Shown here one piece after another: positions 22,165 to 35,490 of a DNA stretch of 64,000 nt. A program made the translations under genes and the position numbers. The notes under the pieces were generated by a model. That model was not told the DNA's origin. It searched no databases and saw nothing but the letters and a program-made list of their open reading frames with translations. Origin of the DNA: Fictibacillus phosphorivorans (lineage in GTDB: Bacteria > Bacillota > Bacilli > Bacillales > Fictibacillaceae); the NCBI RefSeq assembly GCF_001629705.1, contig NZ_CP015378.1:124001-188000 (forward strand), in the 5' to 3' direction. How positions within the stretch are numbered: the first letter of the stretch is position 1; each line of letters starts with the position of its first letter.

Positions 22165-22500
22165 ATGATGAAAGGGACAAGATATACCGAAAATTTAAAC
22201 AATCCCCTCAAAATAATAACTCCTACTTTTCATGGCCATAATGGTAAAAGAAAAAACTTAGCGGGGTGTCGTCCATTGTCTTTGGTAGGAATGCTATTGA
22301 ATCATCAAGAACTTCATGAATTTGAGTATGTGTTAAAAAAGGAGATGGAGGAACTAAGGTTTGATTTAGAAGACCAAAAGATCGATGATATCGTTAAATC
22401 CGTTTTAGAAGAGAGATATCAGATCATTTATCGTTTATTCTGTAGGTTCGCTAAGCCCTCAGATTGCAGAAGGTATTTACGGCGAAAACAAAGAAATTAA
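22165..22500 (+). CDS. Small protein of unknown function upstream of the rRNA operon
   Basis: The frame encodes 111 residues, but the convincing part is the last 70, from LVGMLLNHQELHEFEYVLKKEMEEL onwards: charged, helical, ending in a basic RRYLRRKQRN tail with two Cys. The start is unclear. ATG 22291 lies too close to AGGA, and ATG 22165 gives an unlikely leader. It is divergent from pdaB and ends 268 bp before 16S. Confidence 0.5.
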   Translation: MMKGTRYTENLNNPLKIITPTFHGHNGKRKNLAGCRPLSLVGMLLNHQELHEFEYVLKKEMEELRFDLEDQKIDDIVKSVLEERYQIIYRLFCRFAKPSDCRRYLRRKQRN

Positions 22501-22518
22501 CTTTTTTTAAAAAAACTA

Positions 22519-22647
22519 TTGACCATATTATCGAGAAGATGGTATATTACTTCTTGTCGCTTTTACAGCGGCTCAAACAAACGAAATAAACAAAATAAGA
22601 ATCACTAAAAAAAGCTGTTGACATCAACTAGCCAACGGTGGTATCTT
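22519..22647 (+). promoter_or_regulatory. Tandem rRNA operon promoters
   Basis: P1 is TTGACC (22519) with TATATT (22543), and P2 is TTGACA (22618) with TATCTT (22642), both with 18-bp spacers. P1 is preceded by A and T tracts like an UP element. Tandem promoters about 100 bp apart are usual for Bacillus rrn operons. Confidence 0.75.
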
Positions 22648-22683
22648 ATAAAAGTCGCCAAAACGAGCGGCACACGAAACACA

Positions 22684-22714
22684 CAGTTCTTTGAAAACTG
22701 AACAAAAGAAATAG
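22684..22714 (+). other. Pre-16S processing stalk, 5' strand
   Basis: The leader segment AGTTCTTTGAAAACTGAAC and following bases is complementary to the stretch just after 16S at 24361-24393. The pair would form the long stem cut by RNase III. It also holds the boxA-like TTCTTTGAAAA seen again before 23S. Confidence 0.75.
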
Positions 22715-22767
22715 GTAAGGAATTAAGAATTAATTCCGTCAGTTTTAAAATCGAGCAAGACAAACAC

Positions 22768-24321
<1,554 letters not shown>

Positions 24322-24360
24322 TGGAGATTATGAAACACCTTCGTGTGTTTCGTAAGTACG

Positions 24361-24433
24361 CCTATTCTTCTTTTGTTCAGTTTTGAAGGAACTTATGTTC
24401 TTTCAAAATGTTCTTTGAAAACTAGATATCGAC
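24361..24433 (+). other. 16S-23S spacer with processing stems, no tRNA
   Basis: 24361-24393 pairs with the 16S leader, and 24410-24433 (GTTCTTTGAAAACTAGATAT...) pairs with 27471-27493 after 23S. No tRNA fold is present in the 192-bp spacer, so this operon is of the spacer-without-tRNA kind. Confidence 0.75.
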
Positions 24434-24511
24434 ATCCAAACAATATGCAAGGCAGATAGATTTATCTAATCTGCGCCAAGCAAGAATCTTTGATGTGCAA
24501 ACATCATATAA

Positions 24512-27443
<2,932 letters not shown>

Positions 27444-27607
27444 CCTTAAAAAAGCATAACGTTTGGAAACGTCATATCTAGTTTTGAGAGAACATAAAAA
27501 AATGATGAAAATCATTAAAAAATCTCTTGCAAAATGCTTTAAAATATAATAAAATTTATCTTGTCCCAACAGGATAAATGATTTTGAGAGTGTTACATAA
27601 GTAACTA

Positions 27608-27724
<117 letters not shown>

Positions 27725-27771
27725 CTATAATCTCAAAATTCCAACTTAGTTGTGGATTTACATTACATTAT

Positions 27772-27846
27772 TCCACAGTAGCTCAGTGGTAGAGCTATCG
27801 GCTGTTAACCGATCGGTCGCAGGTTCGAGTCCTGCCTGTGGAGCCA
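27772..27846 (+). tRNA. tRNA-Asn (GTT)
   Basis: A full cloverleaf with anticodon GTT in loop CTGTTAA, TTCGAGTC in the T arm and an encoded CCA end. It is first of eight tRNAs following 5S. Confidence 0.97.
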
Positions 27847-27855
27847 TTTTTACTT

Positions 27856-27931
27856 GCTTCCATAGCTCAGCAGGTAGAGTGCTTCCATGGTAAGGAAGAG
27901 GTCACCGGTTCGAGCCCGGTTGGAAGCTCCA
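27856..27931 (+). tRNA. tRNA-Thr (GGT)
   Basis: Anticodon stem CTTCC/GGAAG encloses loop ATGGTAA, giving anticodon GGT. Acceptor stem GCTTCCA/TGGAAGC and an encoded CCA are present. Confidence 0.96.
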
Positions 27932-27956
27932 TATCATACTTAAAACAAATAGTTAT

Positions 27957-28031
27957 GGCCCGTTGGTCAAGCGGTTAAGACACCGCCCTTTCACGGCGGT
28001 AACACGGGTTCGAATCCCGTACGGGTCACCA
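27957..28031 (+). tRNA. tRNA-Glu (TTC)
   Basis: Anticodon stem CCGCC/GGCGG with loop CTTTCAC gives TTC. The T arm GGGTTCGAATCCC and CCA are encoded. Confidence 0.97.
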
Positions 28032-28048
28032 TTTCTTATAAATACTTT

Positions 28049-28124
28049 GGAGGATTAGCTCAGCTGGGAGAGCACCTGCCTTACAAGCAGGGGGTCGGCG
28101 GTTCGAACCCGTCATCCTCCACCA
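28049..28124 (+). tRNA. tRNA-Val (TAC)
   Basis: Anticodon stem CCTGC/GCAGG with loop CTTACAA gives TAC. Acceptor GGAGGAT/ATCCTCC and CCA are present. Confidence 0.97.
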
Positions 28125-28135
28125 TTTTTTTGCTT

Positions 28136-28211
<76 letters not shown>

Positions 28212-28284
28212 TGTTTACTTTCTTTGATAGTAAACACAGAGCACAGAAGTGCTTGAAGAGAAGAGTAACTCTCTTTTTTTATGT

Positions 28285-28369
28285 GGAGGGGTAGCGAAGT
28301 GGCTAAACGCGGCGGACTGTAAATCCGCTCCCTCCGGGTTCGGCGGTTCGAATCCGTCCCCCTCCACCA
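28285..28369 (+). tRNA. tRNA-Tyr (GTA)
   Basis: An 85-nt class II tRNA with a long variable arm (CTCCCTCCGGGTTCG region). The anticodon is GTA in loop CTGTAAA. CCA is encoded. A 73-bp spacer with a GTTTACT/AGTAAAC stem separates it from tRNA-Thr. Confidence 0.96.
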
Positions 28370-28414
28370 TCTTATGTTTAACGATACAAAAGTTAGACGA
28401 TACTAATAGAATAT

Positions 28415-28488
28415 GCGGGTGTAGTTTAGTGGTAAAACAAGAGCCTTCCAAGCTCTGGTCGTGAGTTCGATTCTCATCACCCGCTCCA
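28415..28488 (+). tRNA. tRNA-Gly (TCC)
   Basis: Anticodon stem AGAGC/GCTCT with loop CTTCCAA gives TCC. Acceptor GCGGGTG/CACCCGC and the end TCCA are present. Confidence 0.96.
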
Positions 28489-28499
28489 ATTATTTCTTC

Positions 28500-28575
28500 G
28501 GGGCTTTAGCTCAGCTGGGAGAGCGCCTGCCTTGCACGCAGGAGGTCAGCGGTTCGATCCCGCTAAGCTCCACCA
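28500..28575 (+). tRNA. tRNA-Ala (TGC)
   Basis: Anticodon stem CCTGC/GCAGG with loop CTTGCAC gives TGC. The acceptor stem has one G-U pair; CCA is encoded. It is the last tRNA before the terminator. Confidence 0.96.
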
Positions 28576-28591
28576 TATACATAATCATTAT

Positions 28592-28618
28592 ACTTCAGGC
28601 GATGCCTGAAGTTTTTTT
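28592..28618 (+). terminator. Terminator of the rRNA-tRNA operon
   Basis: Perfect 9-bp arms ACTTCAGGC and GCCTGAAGT with a GAT loop are followed by TTTTTT. Confidence 0.92.
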
Positions 28619-28693
28619 GTTATTTAGAAGACTTTAATATGAAGTAGATAGGGTAAAGGTATGCCGTTCAGAAAAATTGTCGAACTATGCCGA

Positions 28694-28804
28694 CTCGCGG
28701 ATATAGGAGCAAAACTCGCCGGATTATAGACCAAATTCGCCGTATTATCTTAGAAATATCTAGAATTATTGCTGATACTTCTAGAATTAGCTTCATAAAT
28801 ACCC
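28694..28804. repeat. Degenerate ~21-22 bp periodic sequence
   Basis: Units beginning CTCGCGG, CTCGCCGG, TTCGCCG, TCTAGAA and TCTAGAA recur every 21-22 bp from 28694 to about 28800, each followed by an AT-rich half. The order is visible but the sequence is decayed. It lies in the 445-bp gap between tRNA-Ala and arginase. Confidence 0.5.
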
Positions 28805-28824
28805 GGAATGGTATATGTTTTAGA

Positions 28825-28855
28825 AAGAAGATGGCTCCAAGCCATCTTCTTTTTG
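28825..28855. terminator. Strong hairpin with T run upstream of rocF
   Basis: AAGATGGCT and AGCCATCTT arms with a CCA loop are followed by CTTTTTG. No gene ends just before it on the plus strand, so it may insulate rocF or belong to a lost gene. Confidence 0.7.
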
Positions 28856-28898
28856 TCTTCTTTTTATACAAAACCTCATAAATATGTATCCAGCTATC

Positions 28899-28910
28899 GA
28901 AAGCGCTTTC
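28899..28910. promoter_or_regulatory. Candidate cre (CcpA) site upstream of rocF
   Basis: The 12-bp perfect palindrome GAAAGCGCTTTC matches the core of the catabolite-responsive element. It lies 111 bp before the arginase start, fitting glucose control of arginine catabolism. Binding is inferred. Confidence 0.6.
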
Positions 28911-29020
28911 TTTTTGGTATATCTATGCAAAATTTTGTCCAGTTGAACCATGAAATCCCTTACAGCTACAATAGAGATAGATATTCAAGTTTTTGTGTTT
29001 TTCATAAGGGAGGAAGAAGA

Positions 29021-29920
29021 ATGTTGAAAGATATTACAGTAATCGGTGTACCGATGGATTTAGGACAAATGCGCCGCGGTGTGGATATGGGGCCGAGTGC
29101 GATTCGATATGCAGGTGTTGTTGAACGCCTTGAGAACCTGGATTATCGTGTAGAAGATTTTGGTGATATAGATATTGCTCGTCCAGAAAAACAAAGTATT
29201 GAAAACGAAGGTAATCTGAAAAATTTAAAGGGTGTTATTGAAGCGAGTGAAAAGCTCTCACAAACGGTATCTACTGTAATCTCGAATAAAAAGTTTCCGC
29301 TTGTATTAGGGGGAGATCATAGTATTGCAATTGGTACGTTGGCAGGGGTTTCTAAGCATTATGAGAATCTAGGTGTCATCTGGTATGATGCGCATGGAGA
29401 CTTGAATACAGCGGATACATCTCCGAGCGGAAACATTCATGGCATGCCTCTTGCTGTAAGTATTGGGATCGGTCACGAAAGACTTACGAACATAAGTGAT
29501 TACACACCAAAAATCAAACCTGAAAATATTGTGATTATCGGAGCGCGTTCATTAGATGAAGGTGAACGTGAACTGATCAAAGAAAAAGGGATTAAAGTAT
29601 ATACGATGCATGAAGTTGATCGTCTAGGGATGGCGAAAGTGATGGAAGAGACGATCGAATACTTGGCACACACAGATGGCGTTCACTTGAGTCTTGATCT
29701 AGATGGGCTCGATCCACATGATGCACCTGGGGTTGGAACTCCTGTACTTGGAGGCATCAGTTATAGAGAGAGTCACTTGGCGATGGAAATGCTTGCTGAA
29801 GCAGAGATCATTACTTCAGCAGAATTCGTAGAAGTTAATCCGATCTTAGATGAGAAGAACAAAACAGCAACGGTTGCTGTAGCTTTAATGGGTTCTTTAT
29901 TTGGAGAGAAGCTACTATAA
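29021..29920 (+). CDS. rocF: Arginase
   Basis: 299 residues from ATG 29021, with SD AAGGGAGG; the longer frame from 28808 runs through the upstream hairpin. Manganese ligands are in GGDHS, WYDAHGD and SLDLDGLDP. It hydrolyses arginine to ornithine and urea in the cytoplasm. rocD and rocE are not adjacent, so it is a single gene here. Confidence 0.96.
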   Translation: MLKDITVIGVPMDLGQMRRGVDMGPSAIRYAGVVERLENLDYRVEDFGDIDIARPEKQSIENEGNLKNLKGVIEASEKLSQTVSTVISNKKFPLVLGGDHSIAIGTLAGVSKHYENLGVIWYDAHGDLNTADTSPSGNIHGMPLAVSIGIGHERLTNISDYTPKIKPENIVIIGARSLDEGERELIKEKGIKVYTMHEVDRLGMAKVMEETIEYLAHTDGVHLSLDLDGLDPHDAPGVGTPVLGGISYRESHLAMEMLAEAEIITSAEFVEVNPILDEKNKTATVAVALMGSLFGEKLL

Positions 29921-29935
29921 TAACGAAGACAAAAT

Positions 29936-29973
29936 AAAAACAGTTGCCTCTTTATAGATGCAACTGTTCTTTT
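29936..29973. terminator. Bidirectional terminator between rocF and the Spo0E-like gene
   Basis: AACAGTTGC and GCAACTGTT arms are flanked by A and T runs and lie between convergent genes. Confidence 0.85.
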
Positions 29974-30122
29974 TCATTTATGCGCTGATATTGGTTAAGC
30001 AGGTGATCGATCTCTTGTGAGAGTTCAACTACTTCTTGTGCGATTAGTGGAAGGTGTTTTGAGAGTTCATTCATTTGCTGCCTGGAGTGTTCGATCTGTT
30101 CGATTAATAAATCTCTGTGCAT
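29952..30122 (-). CDS. Spo0E-like aspartyl-phosphate phosphatase
   Basis: 56 residues from ATG 30122 with SD AAAGGGG; the longer frame starts before this SD. Two helices carry the family pattern, including LSQEIDHLLNQY, which corresponds to the SQELD motif of the Spo0E family. These proteins dephosphorylate Spo0A-P and delay sporulation. The exact target is not known. Confidence 0.78.
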   Translation of the reverse strand: MHRDLLIEQIEHSRQQMNELSKHLPLIAQEVVELSQEIDHLLNQYQRINEKEQLHL

Positions 30123-30270
30123 ACAAACTACCCCTTTCTGCCTCAGCATAATATTTTATATGCTTAATATTCCCAGGTCAGATTTATTTAAAACACATTA
30201 TTTAGAAAAAAATACCTTTTTATTTCGTCAAATTCTGCAACATGATAAAATAAAAAAATATGAAAAGATT

Positions 30271-30296
30271 TGAAACTTATGAAATGCTGGTACGTA
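30271..30296 (+). promoter_or_regulatory. Sigma-W autoregulatory promoter
   Basis: TGAAAC (30271-30276) and CGTA (30293-30296) are separated by exactly 16 bp, the sigma-W consensus. It lies 27 bp before the sigW start. Confidence 0.88.
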
Positions 30297-30322
30297 AATA
30301 AAATCCGAGTGGTGATAAGATA

Positions 30323-30898
30323 ATGGACGCCTTAATAGCGAATATGGTGACCCAAGTTAAAAAAGGGGACCAAGAAGCGTTTGAAGGCATTGTGGACCTG
30401 TTTAAAGATAAAATATACCGGCATTGTTTCCGGATGGTCGGCAATGGACATGAAGCAGAAGACTTAGCACAAGAAACTTTTTTAAGAGCTTACCGTAATA
30501 TAGGTAAGTACAACAGTGAATACAAATTTTCAACCTGGATTTTTCGTATCGCTACCAATCTTTGTATCGACAGGTTAAGAAAGAAGAAGCCAGATTATTA
30601 TTTGGATGCTGAAGTACCGGGAACAGATGGTGCTACGATGTATAGTCAGCTTTCAAGTGAAGAGCCTTTACCTGAGGAAGTGGTTACAGAGAATGAAGAG
30701 TGGAATGAACTCCAGGCAGAGATCATGAAGCTTCCTGAAAAATACAGGACAGCTATTCTTTTAAAATACGTTGAAGATCTCTCATTAGAAGAGATCAGCA
30801 AGATTATGGACATACCCGTTCCAACAGTAAAAACTCGAATACATCGAGGTCGGGAAGCGTTGAAGAAAGTATTTCAAATGGTTGTAAAAACGAGGTGA
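30323..30898 (+). CDS. sigW: ECF sigma factor SigW
   Basis: 191 residues. Region 2 contains DLAQETFLRAYRNIGKYNSEYKFSTW-type sequence (about residues 52-77), and region 4 contains LSLEEISKIMDIPVPTVKTRIHRGREALKK near the C-terminus. SigW directs the response to cell-envelope stress and membrane-active peptides. It is autoregulated from the promoter at 30271 and followed by rsiW. Confidence 0.96.
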   Translation: MDALIANMVTQVKKGDQEAFEGIVDLFKDKIYRHCFRMVGNGHEAEDLAQETFLRAYRNIGKYNSEYKFSTWIFRIATNLCIDRLRKKKPDYYLDAEVPGTDGATMYSQLSSEEPLPEEVVTENEEWNELQAEIMKLPEKYRTAILLKYVEDLSLEEISKIMDIPVPTVKTRIHRGREALKKVFQMVVKTR

Positions 30899-30903
30899 TA
30901 AAA

Positions 30904-31578
30904 ATGCATGATGAAGCTTCCGTATATGATGAATTAATGAATAAAGTACTTGATGGTGATGCGACGAAAGAAGAAGAACAAAACTTTCACAATCATCTAA
31001 AAGATTGTGAGACGTGTAGAGAAGAGTTCGAACTGCTGACTGTTACATTGAAGGAATTGCAGTTGCAATCCCATATAAAGGCGCCAGAAGGCTTTACAGA
31101 GGCTGTGATGGCTAAATTACCTAAAGAGAAGCAACAAGTAAAGTGGATGCGTTGGATGAAGACACATCCCGCTCTAACGGCTGCCGCAATCTTTATGTTC
31201 TTTATGGCAGCGTCTGTGTTCACGAGCTATAATCAACAAGACCTCGCCGTGGTAAAAGGCGAAGGCAACCTGCAGATCAAAAAGAATGAGCGAGTCGTCG
31301 TCGTTCCTGCGGGCGAAACCATTAAAGGCGATTTAGTTGTAGAAAATGCAGACGTCAGAATCGAAGGCCGAGTCGAAGGTGACGTAACGGTCATAAAAGG
31401 CGATCAATATCTTGCTTCAGCTGGGGAAGTAACGGGCCACAGTCAGGAAATTGGTCAAGTGGTCGAATGGGTATGGTATAAGTTGAAATCTTTAATTAGT
31501 ACAAATGATGAAGCTATGATTGATAATCATAAGGAGAGCCGTATCCATACGGCTTTTTTTCTTGGTCAAATTTGCTAA
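30904..31578 (+). CDS. rsiW: Anti-sigma-W factor RsiW
   Basis: 224 residues from ATG 30904, with SD GAGGTGAT. The zinc-binding anti-sigma motif H-x3-C-x2-C is in NHLKDCETC, and one membrane helix (ALTAAAIFMFFMAASVF) follows. The extracytoplasmic part is beta-rich. Regulated proteolysis of RsiW releases SigW. The last codons read through a terminator-like hairpin, so the natural stop may have been lost. Confidence 0.92.
   Translation: MHDEASVYDELMNKVLDGDATKEEEQNFHNHLKDCETCREEFELLTVTLKELQLQSHIKAPEGFTEAVMAKLPKEKQQVKWMRWMKTHPALTAAAIFMFFMAASVFTSYNQQDLAVVKGEGNLQIKKNERVVVVPAGETIKGDLVVENADVRIEGRVEGDVTVIKGDQYLASAGEVTGHSQEIGQVVEWVWYKLKSLISTNDEAMIDNHKESRIHTAFFLGQIC
31537..31560 (+). terminator. Terminator hairpin overlapping the rsiW 3' end
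   Basis: AGCCGTAT and ATACGGCT arms with a CC loop are followed by TTTTTTT. It lies inside the rsiW frame, before its stop at 31578. Confidence 0.85.
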
Positions 31579-31634
31579 ACTAAAAAATCATCCAAACATC
31601 ATGAGTAAAACATGTGTAGGTCATGCCAAGTTTT

Positions 31635-31658
31635 CTTTACATTGAGGTATGCTATAAT
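31635..31658 (+). promoter_or_regulatory. Probable sigma-A promoter of cdaA-cdaR-glmM
   Basis: An extended -10, TGCTATAAT (TATAAT at 31653-31658), follows a T-rich -35-like region. It is the only good promoter in the 199-bp gap before cdaA. Confidence 0.55.
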
Positions 31659-31777
31659 AAGTAGGTTAAAATTATTTTAGAGTGTTTAAAAAATAATACT
31701 TCTTTTAGGCATTTAATAAACGTTTATAACCACTAAATACTTCGACTTGGAAAACAAACCGGGTTGGGAGGGAATTT

Positions 31778-32611
31778 ATGTTACCAATCGCAGATTTTAA
31801 TATATTCAATTACATTACACAGATCATAGATATCCTATTAGTGACGTATGTGATCTATAAGCTGATCATGCTGATTCGTGGAACGAAAGCTGTTCAATTG
31901 TTAAAAGGGATAACCGTGATCATCGTAGTATGGTTTTTGAGTAGTTCGTTTGATCTTAGGACGATGTCATGGCTGATGGACAAAGTGATTACATACGGTC
32001 TTCTTGCCATCATCATCATTTTCCAGCCCGAGTTACGACGAGCACTCGAGCAGCTTGGACGTGGAAAGTTCTTCTCTCGTACAGGCCTGCCTGAAGAAGA
32101 AGAGATGGAAAAATCCATTGCTGCGATCTGTAAATCGACGAACTATATGTCTAAGCGACGTATAGGAGCAATCATGTCAATCGAGCGAGAAACAGGATTG
32201 AGTGAATACGTGGAAACAGGGATACCCATTAAAGCGCATCTATCTTCTGAGTTATTGACGAACATTTTTGTTCCGAACACTCCTTTACATGATGGAGCTG
32301 TCATCATTAAACAAAATCAGATCTATGCAGCAGGTTGCTACTTACCATTAACGGAAAGTCCGTTTGTTTCAAAAGAACTTGGAACAAGACATAGAGCTGC
32401 ACTAGGGATCAGTGAAGTAACAGATGCTATAACGGTTATCGTTTCTGAGGAAACTGGTACGATCTCTCTTACGAAGAACGGAGAAATCTATCGTAACCTG
32501 GACGAAGAGTCTTTAAGAAATTTGTTAAACGCAGAATTGATTATTGCGAACAAGTCCACTTCCTCAACTCGTTGGAATTGGAGGGGAAAGAAAAATGGAC
32601 AAACTCCTTAG
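31778..32611 (+). CDS. cdaA: Diadenylate cyclase CdaA
   Basis: 277 residues with three N-terminal membrane helices and a DAC domain: DGA at residues 172-174 and RHR at 204-206, the catalytic motifs. It makes c-di-AMP from two ATP. CdaR and GlmM, encoded next, modulate it. The end overlaps cdaR by 17 bp. Confidence 0.97.
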   Translation: MLPIADFNIFNYITQIIDILLVTYVIYKLIMLIRGTKAVQLLKGITVIIVVWFLSSSFDLRTMSWLMDKVITYGLLAIIIIFQPELRRALEQLGRGKFFSRTGLPEEEEMEKSIAAICKSTNYMSKRRIGAIMSIERETGLSEYVETGIPIKAHLSSELLTNIFVPNTPLHDGAVIIKQNQIYAAGCYLPLTESPFVSKELGTRHRAALGISEVTDAITVIVSEETGTISLTKNGEIYRNLDEESLRNLLNAELIIANKSTSSTRWNWRGKKNGQTP

Positions 32612-33908
32612 TAGTTCATGGTTTGTAAAAATTATTGCATTCCTCCTAGCCCTCATGATGTATACGATCGTAACGATGGAGACGCAGGAAGAAGCAGCAA
32701 ACAATACGATATTCTCTAAGATGTATACTGAAAGTGAGACGATCGAGAACGTTCCAATCAAACCTTACTTTGACGACAATCAATATGTACTTACCGATAT
32801 GCCATCATCGGTTGACTTAACATTAACAGGGTCCAGCCGTTTGATTACAAAAGCGACAAAAGTGGATAAAGAATTTGAAGTTTATATTGATCTAACCAAC
32901 AAGAAACCTGGAAACAAAAGGGTAAAGGTACAAGTTCAAGGCTTGCCTGAGGGTGTTAAGGCAAAGATTAATCCAGATTATGTGGATGTTATCTTGCATA
33001 ACAAAGTAACAAAAGAGATGAATGTGAACGTAGACTTAAAGAACAAAAGAAAGATGCCTGAAGGATACACAGCAGGTGAAGTTGAGTTCTCACCTAGAAC
33101 GGTTGATGTAACAGGTGCTGAAGGTATGATCGATCAGATCTCATTCATTACAGGATTTGTTGATGTAACGGATGCAGACGAAGAGATTCAAACAAAAGTT
33201 CCTCTGCGTGCATACAATCAACAAGGAGATTTAATCGATGTTCAGATTAACCCAGGAGTAGCTGAAGTATCCGTACCGATCAAGAAACCTAAGAAAACGG
33301 TACAGATCTCTATTGAAACGAAAGGGAAATTAGATGAGGGACTTTCTCTTCAATCCATCACATCAAATCCGAGTGAGATTACATTAACGGGTACAACAAC
33401 TTCTTTGAATAAAATCGATTCCTTTAAAGAGATTACGATAGATTTAAGTGAGATCAAAAAAGACACAACACTAACCGTTGATGTTCCTGTACCAGATGGG
33501 ATCGACAGCGTTTCACTAAAAGAAGTAACCGTAGATGTTAACGTAGAAAAAACGGGTACAGACGCCGAAACAGAAGCAGATACTGAAACGGAAGCACAAC
33601 CAGTAGTTGATCAAGAGACAACAAGAACGTTTAGTGATGTTCCATTGACACTGCTCGGAAGTGACGCTGACAAACAAGCAACGATAGTAGATCCAGCAGA
33701 TGGCGTTGTCGATGTAACAGTAAGAGGAAAAAAGAGTGTGCTTAACTCTCTTAAAAAGTCAGATCTGCAAGGAATTGTAGATGTGAGTGCACTCGATCAA
33801 GGAACACATAAGGTGAAGATAGATTGGAAAAATCCAGGGGATGTTGAACTGACAGGTACAGTTCAGGAAGCCAGTGTGGAAATTAAAACAGAAACTAGCA
33901 GTCAATAG
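32595..33908 (+). CDS. cdaR: CdaA regulatory protein CdaR (YbbR)
   Basis: 437 residues from ATG 32595. One N-terminal membrane helix (WFVKIIAFLLALMMYTIV) is followed by four YbbR-type beta domains outside the membrane. An acidic Thr/Glu linker (residues about 321-336) separates repeats three and four. It binds and tunes CdaA. Confidence 0.95.
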   Translation: MDKLLSSSWFVKIIAFLLALMMYTIVTMETQEEAANNTIFSKMYTESETIENVPIKPYFDDNQYVLTDMPSSVDLTLTGSSRLITKATKVDKEFEVYIDLTNKKPGNKRVKVQVQGLPEGVKAKINPDYVDVILHNKVTKEMNVNVDLKNKRKMPEGYTAGEVEFSPRTVDVTGAEGMIDQISFITGFVDVTDADEEIQTKVPLRAYNQQGDLIDVQINPGVAEVSVPIKKPKKTVQISIETKGKLDEGLSLQSITSNPSEITLTGTTTSLNKIDSFKEITIDLSEIKKDTTLTVDVPVPDGIDSVSLKEVTVDVNVEKTGTDAETEADTETEAQPVVDQETTRTFSDVPLTLLGSDADKQATIVDPADGVVDVTVRGKKSVLNSLKKSDLQGIVDVSALDQGTHKVKIDWKNPGDVELTGTVQEASVEIKTETSSQ

Positions 33909-33926
33909 TTGAAGGAGAGAGCAATA

Positions 33927-35267
33927 ATGGGAAAATATTTTGGTACCGACGGAGTTAGAGGAGTCGCAAATACAGAACTTACGCCTGAATTAGCATTCAA
34001 ATTAGGGCGTTTTGGAGGATATGTTCTAACAAAAAATACGGAAAGACCTAAAATCCTAATTGGACGTGACACACGTATTTCTGGTCAGATGTTAGAAGGA
34101 GCTCTTGTAGCGGGTCTTCTATCGATCGGTGCGGAAGTGATGCGTTTAGGTGTGATCTCTACTCCTGGTGTTGCTTTCTTAACAAAAGCGTTAGGCGCAC
34201 AAGCGGGTGTGATGATTTCAGCGTCACATAACCCAGTAGCGGATAACGGCATCAAATTCTTTGGAGCGGATGGCTTCAAGCTTTTAGATGAGCAAGAGAA
34301 TGAGATCGAAGCACTTTTAGATAACGAAACAGATGAACTTCCGCGTCCTGTAGGCGGAGACTTAGGGTCAGTGAGCGATTATTTTGAAGGCGGACAAAAG
34401 TATATGCATTATCTAAAACAAACGATTCCTGGAGATTTTTCTGGTCTTCATATCGCTCTAGATTGTGCGCACGGAGCAACATCGTCGCATGCACCACATC
34501 TGTTTGCTGATCTTGAAGCAGACATCTCAACAATGGGCACAAGTCCGAACGGCTTAAACATCAATGAAGGTGTAGGGAGTACACATCCTGAGAAGCTTGC
34601 TGAACTTGTTAAAGAAAAAGGCTGCGACATGGGGCTAGCATTTGACGGTGATGGCGACCGTTTGATCGCGATCGATGAAAAAGGAAACATCGTCGATGGA
34701 GACCAAATCATGTTCATCTGTGCAAAGCACCTGAAAGAGCAAGGACGTTTGAAGCAGGATACAGTCGTTTCAACAGTAATGAGTAACTTAGGCTTCTATA
34801 AGGCTGTAGAAGCAAACGAGATGAAATCGGCTCAAACAGCTGTAGGTGACCGTTATGTCATGGAAGAGATGCGTAAGAATGACTTTAACCTTGGTGGAGA
34901 GCAGTCTGGTCATATCATCTTCTTAGATTACACGACAACTGGAGACGGACTTCTATCAGGAATCCAGCTTGCTTCGATCTTAAAAGCAACCGGAAAGCCA
35001 TTATCAGAGCTTGCAGGTGAGATGGCTAAATTCCCTCAGCTACTTATCAATGTAAAAGTAGCGGATAAGTCAAAATTGAACGGAAACGACGCGATCAAAG
35101 CGGCGATCGATAAAGTAGAAACAGAGCTTGAAGGAAACGGCCGTGTACTTGTACGTCCTTCTGGAACAGAGCCACTCGTGCGTGTCATGGTTGAAGCTCC
35201 TACAGAAGAACTCTGCCAAGAGCATGCGGATAAAATCGTAGAAGTAGTAAAGGCTGAGCTCGTATAA
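33927..35267 (+). CDS. glmM: Phosphoglucosamine mutase
   Basis: 446 residues starting [15 protein letters not shown]. The catalytic Ser100 lies in ISASHNP, the metal loop is DGDGDR, and [14 protein letters not shown] binds substrate phosphate. It converts GlcN-6-P to GlcN-1-P for peptidoglycan. It also binds CdaA in Bacillus, linking wall precursor supply to c-di-AMP. SD GAAGGAGAG. Confidence 0.97.
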   Translation: MGKYFGTDGVRGVANTELTPELAFKLGRFGGYVLTKNTERPKILIGRDTRISGQMLEGALVAGLLSIGAEVMRLGVISTPGVAFLTKALGAQAGVMISASHNPVADNGIKFFGADGFKLLDEQENEIEALLDNETDELPRPVGGDLGSVSDYFEGGQKYMHYLKQTIPGDFSGLHIALDCAHGATSSHAPHLFADLEADISTMGTSPNGLNINEGVGSTHPEKLAELVKEKGCDMGLAFDGDGDRLIAIDEKGNIVDGDQIMFICAKHLKEQGRLKQDTVVSTVMSNLGFYKAVEANEMKSAQTAVGDRYVMEEMRKNDFNLGGEQSGHIIFLDYTTTGDGLLSGIQLASILKATGKPLSELAGEMAKFPQLLINVKVADKSKLNGNDAIKAAIDKVETELEGNGRVLVRPSGTEPLVRVMVEAPTEELCQEHADKIVEVVKAELV

Positions 35268-35312
35268 ATTAATAAGGAACTGTCCCTCATAAAATAAAAA
35301 AGGGCACGAAAC

Positions 35313-35358
35313 ATATGCATATGCGGCTCACCGGAAGAGCTGTGTATGCATATTTTTA
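35313..35358 (+). terminator. Terminator after glmM
   Basis: ATATGCATA and TATGCATAT outer arms with inner GCTC/GAGC are followed by TTTTTAT. Confidence 0.75.
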
Positions 35359-35410
35359 TAATATGGAACTTTATGTTTCAAGTTTTTCTAAAATCGGGAA
35401 AGAATAATAA

Positions 35411-35439
35411 TTGACGGTTTTGAAAAACCCGTGTATGAT
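35411..35439 (+). promoter_or_regulatory. Sigma-A promoter of glmS
   Basis: TTGACG (35411-35416) and TATGAT (35434-35439) have a 17-bp spacer, about 50 bp before the ribozyme. Confidence 0.8.
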
Positions 35440-35490
35440 TATTTTTGTTTACTTCAAATAAAAGGAAGGAGTTTACAGTTAATCATTCAT

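Noticed and set aside
28249..28464. Open frames across tRNA-Tyr and tRNA-Gly
   Set aside because: They are translations of tRNA genes.
28910..28926. Possible sigma-54 promoter (TTGGTAT...ATGCA) upstream of rocF
   Set aside because: The GG to GC distance is one base short of the fixed -24/-12 spacing, and sigma-54 promoters do not tolerate that.
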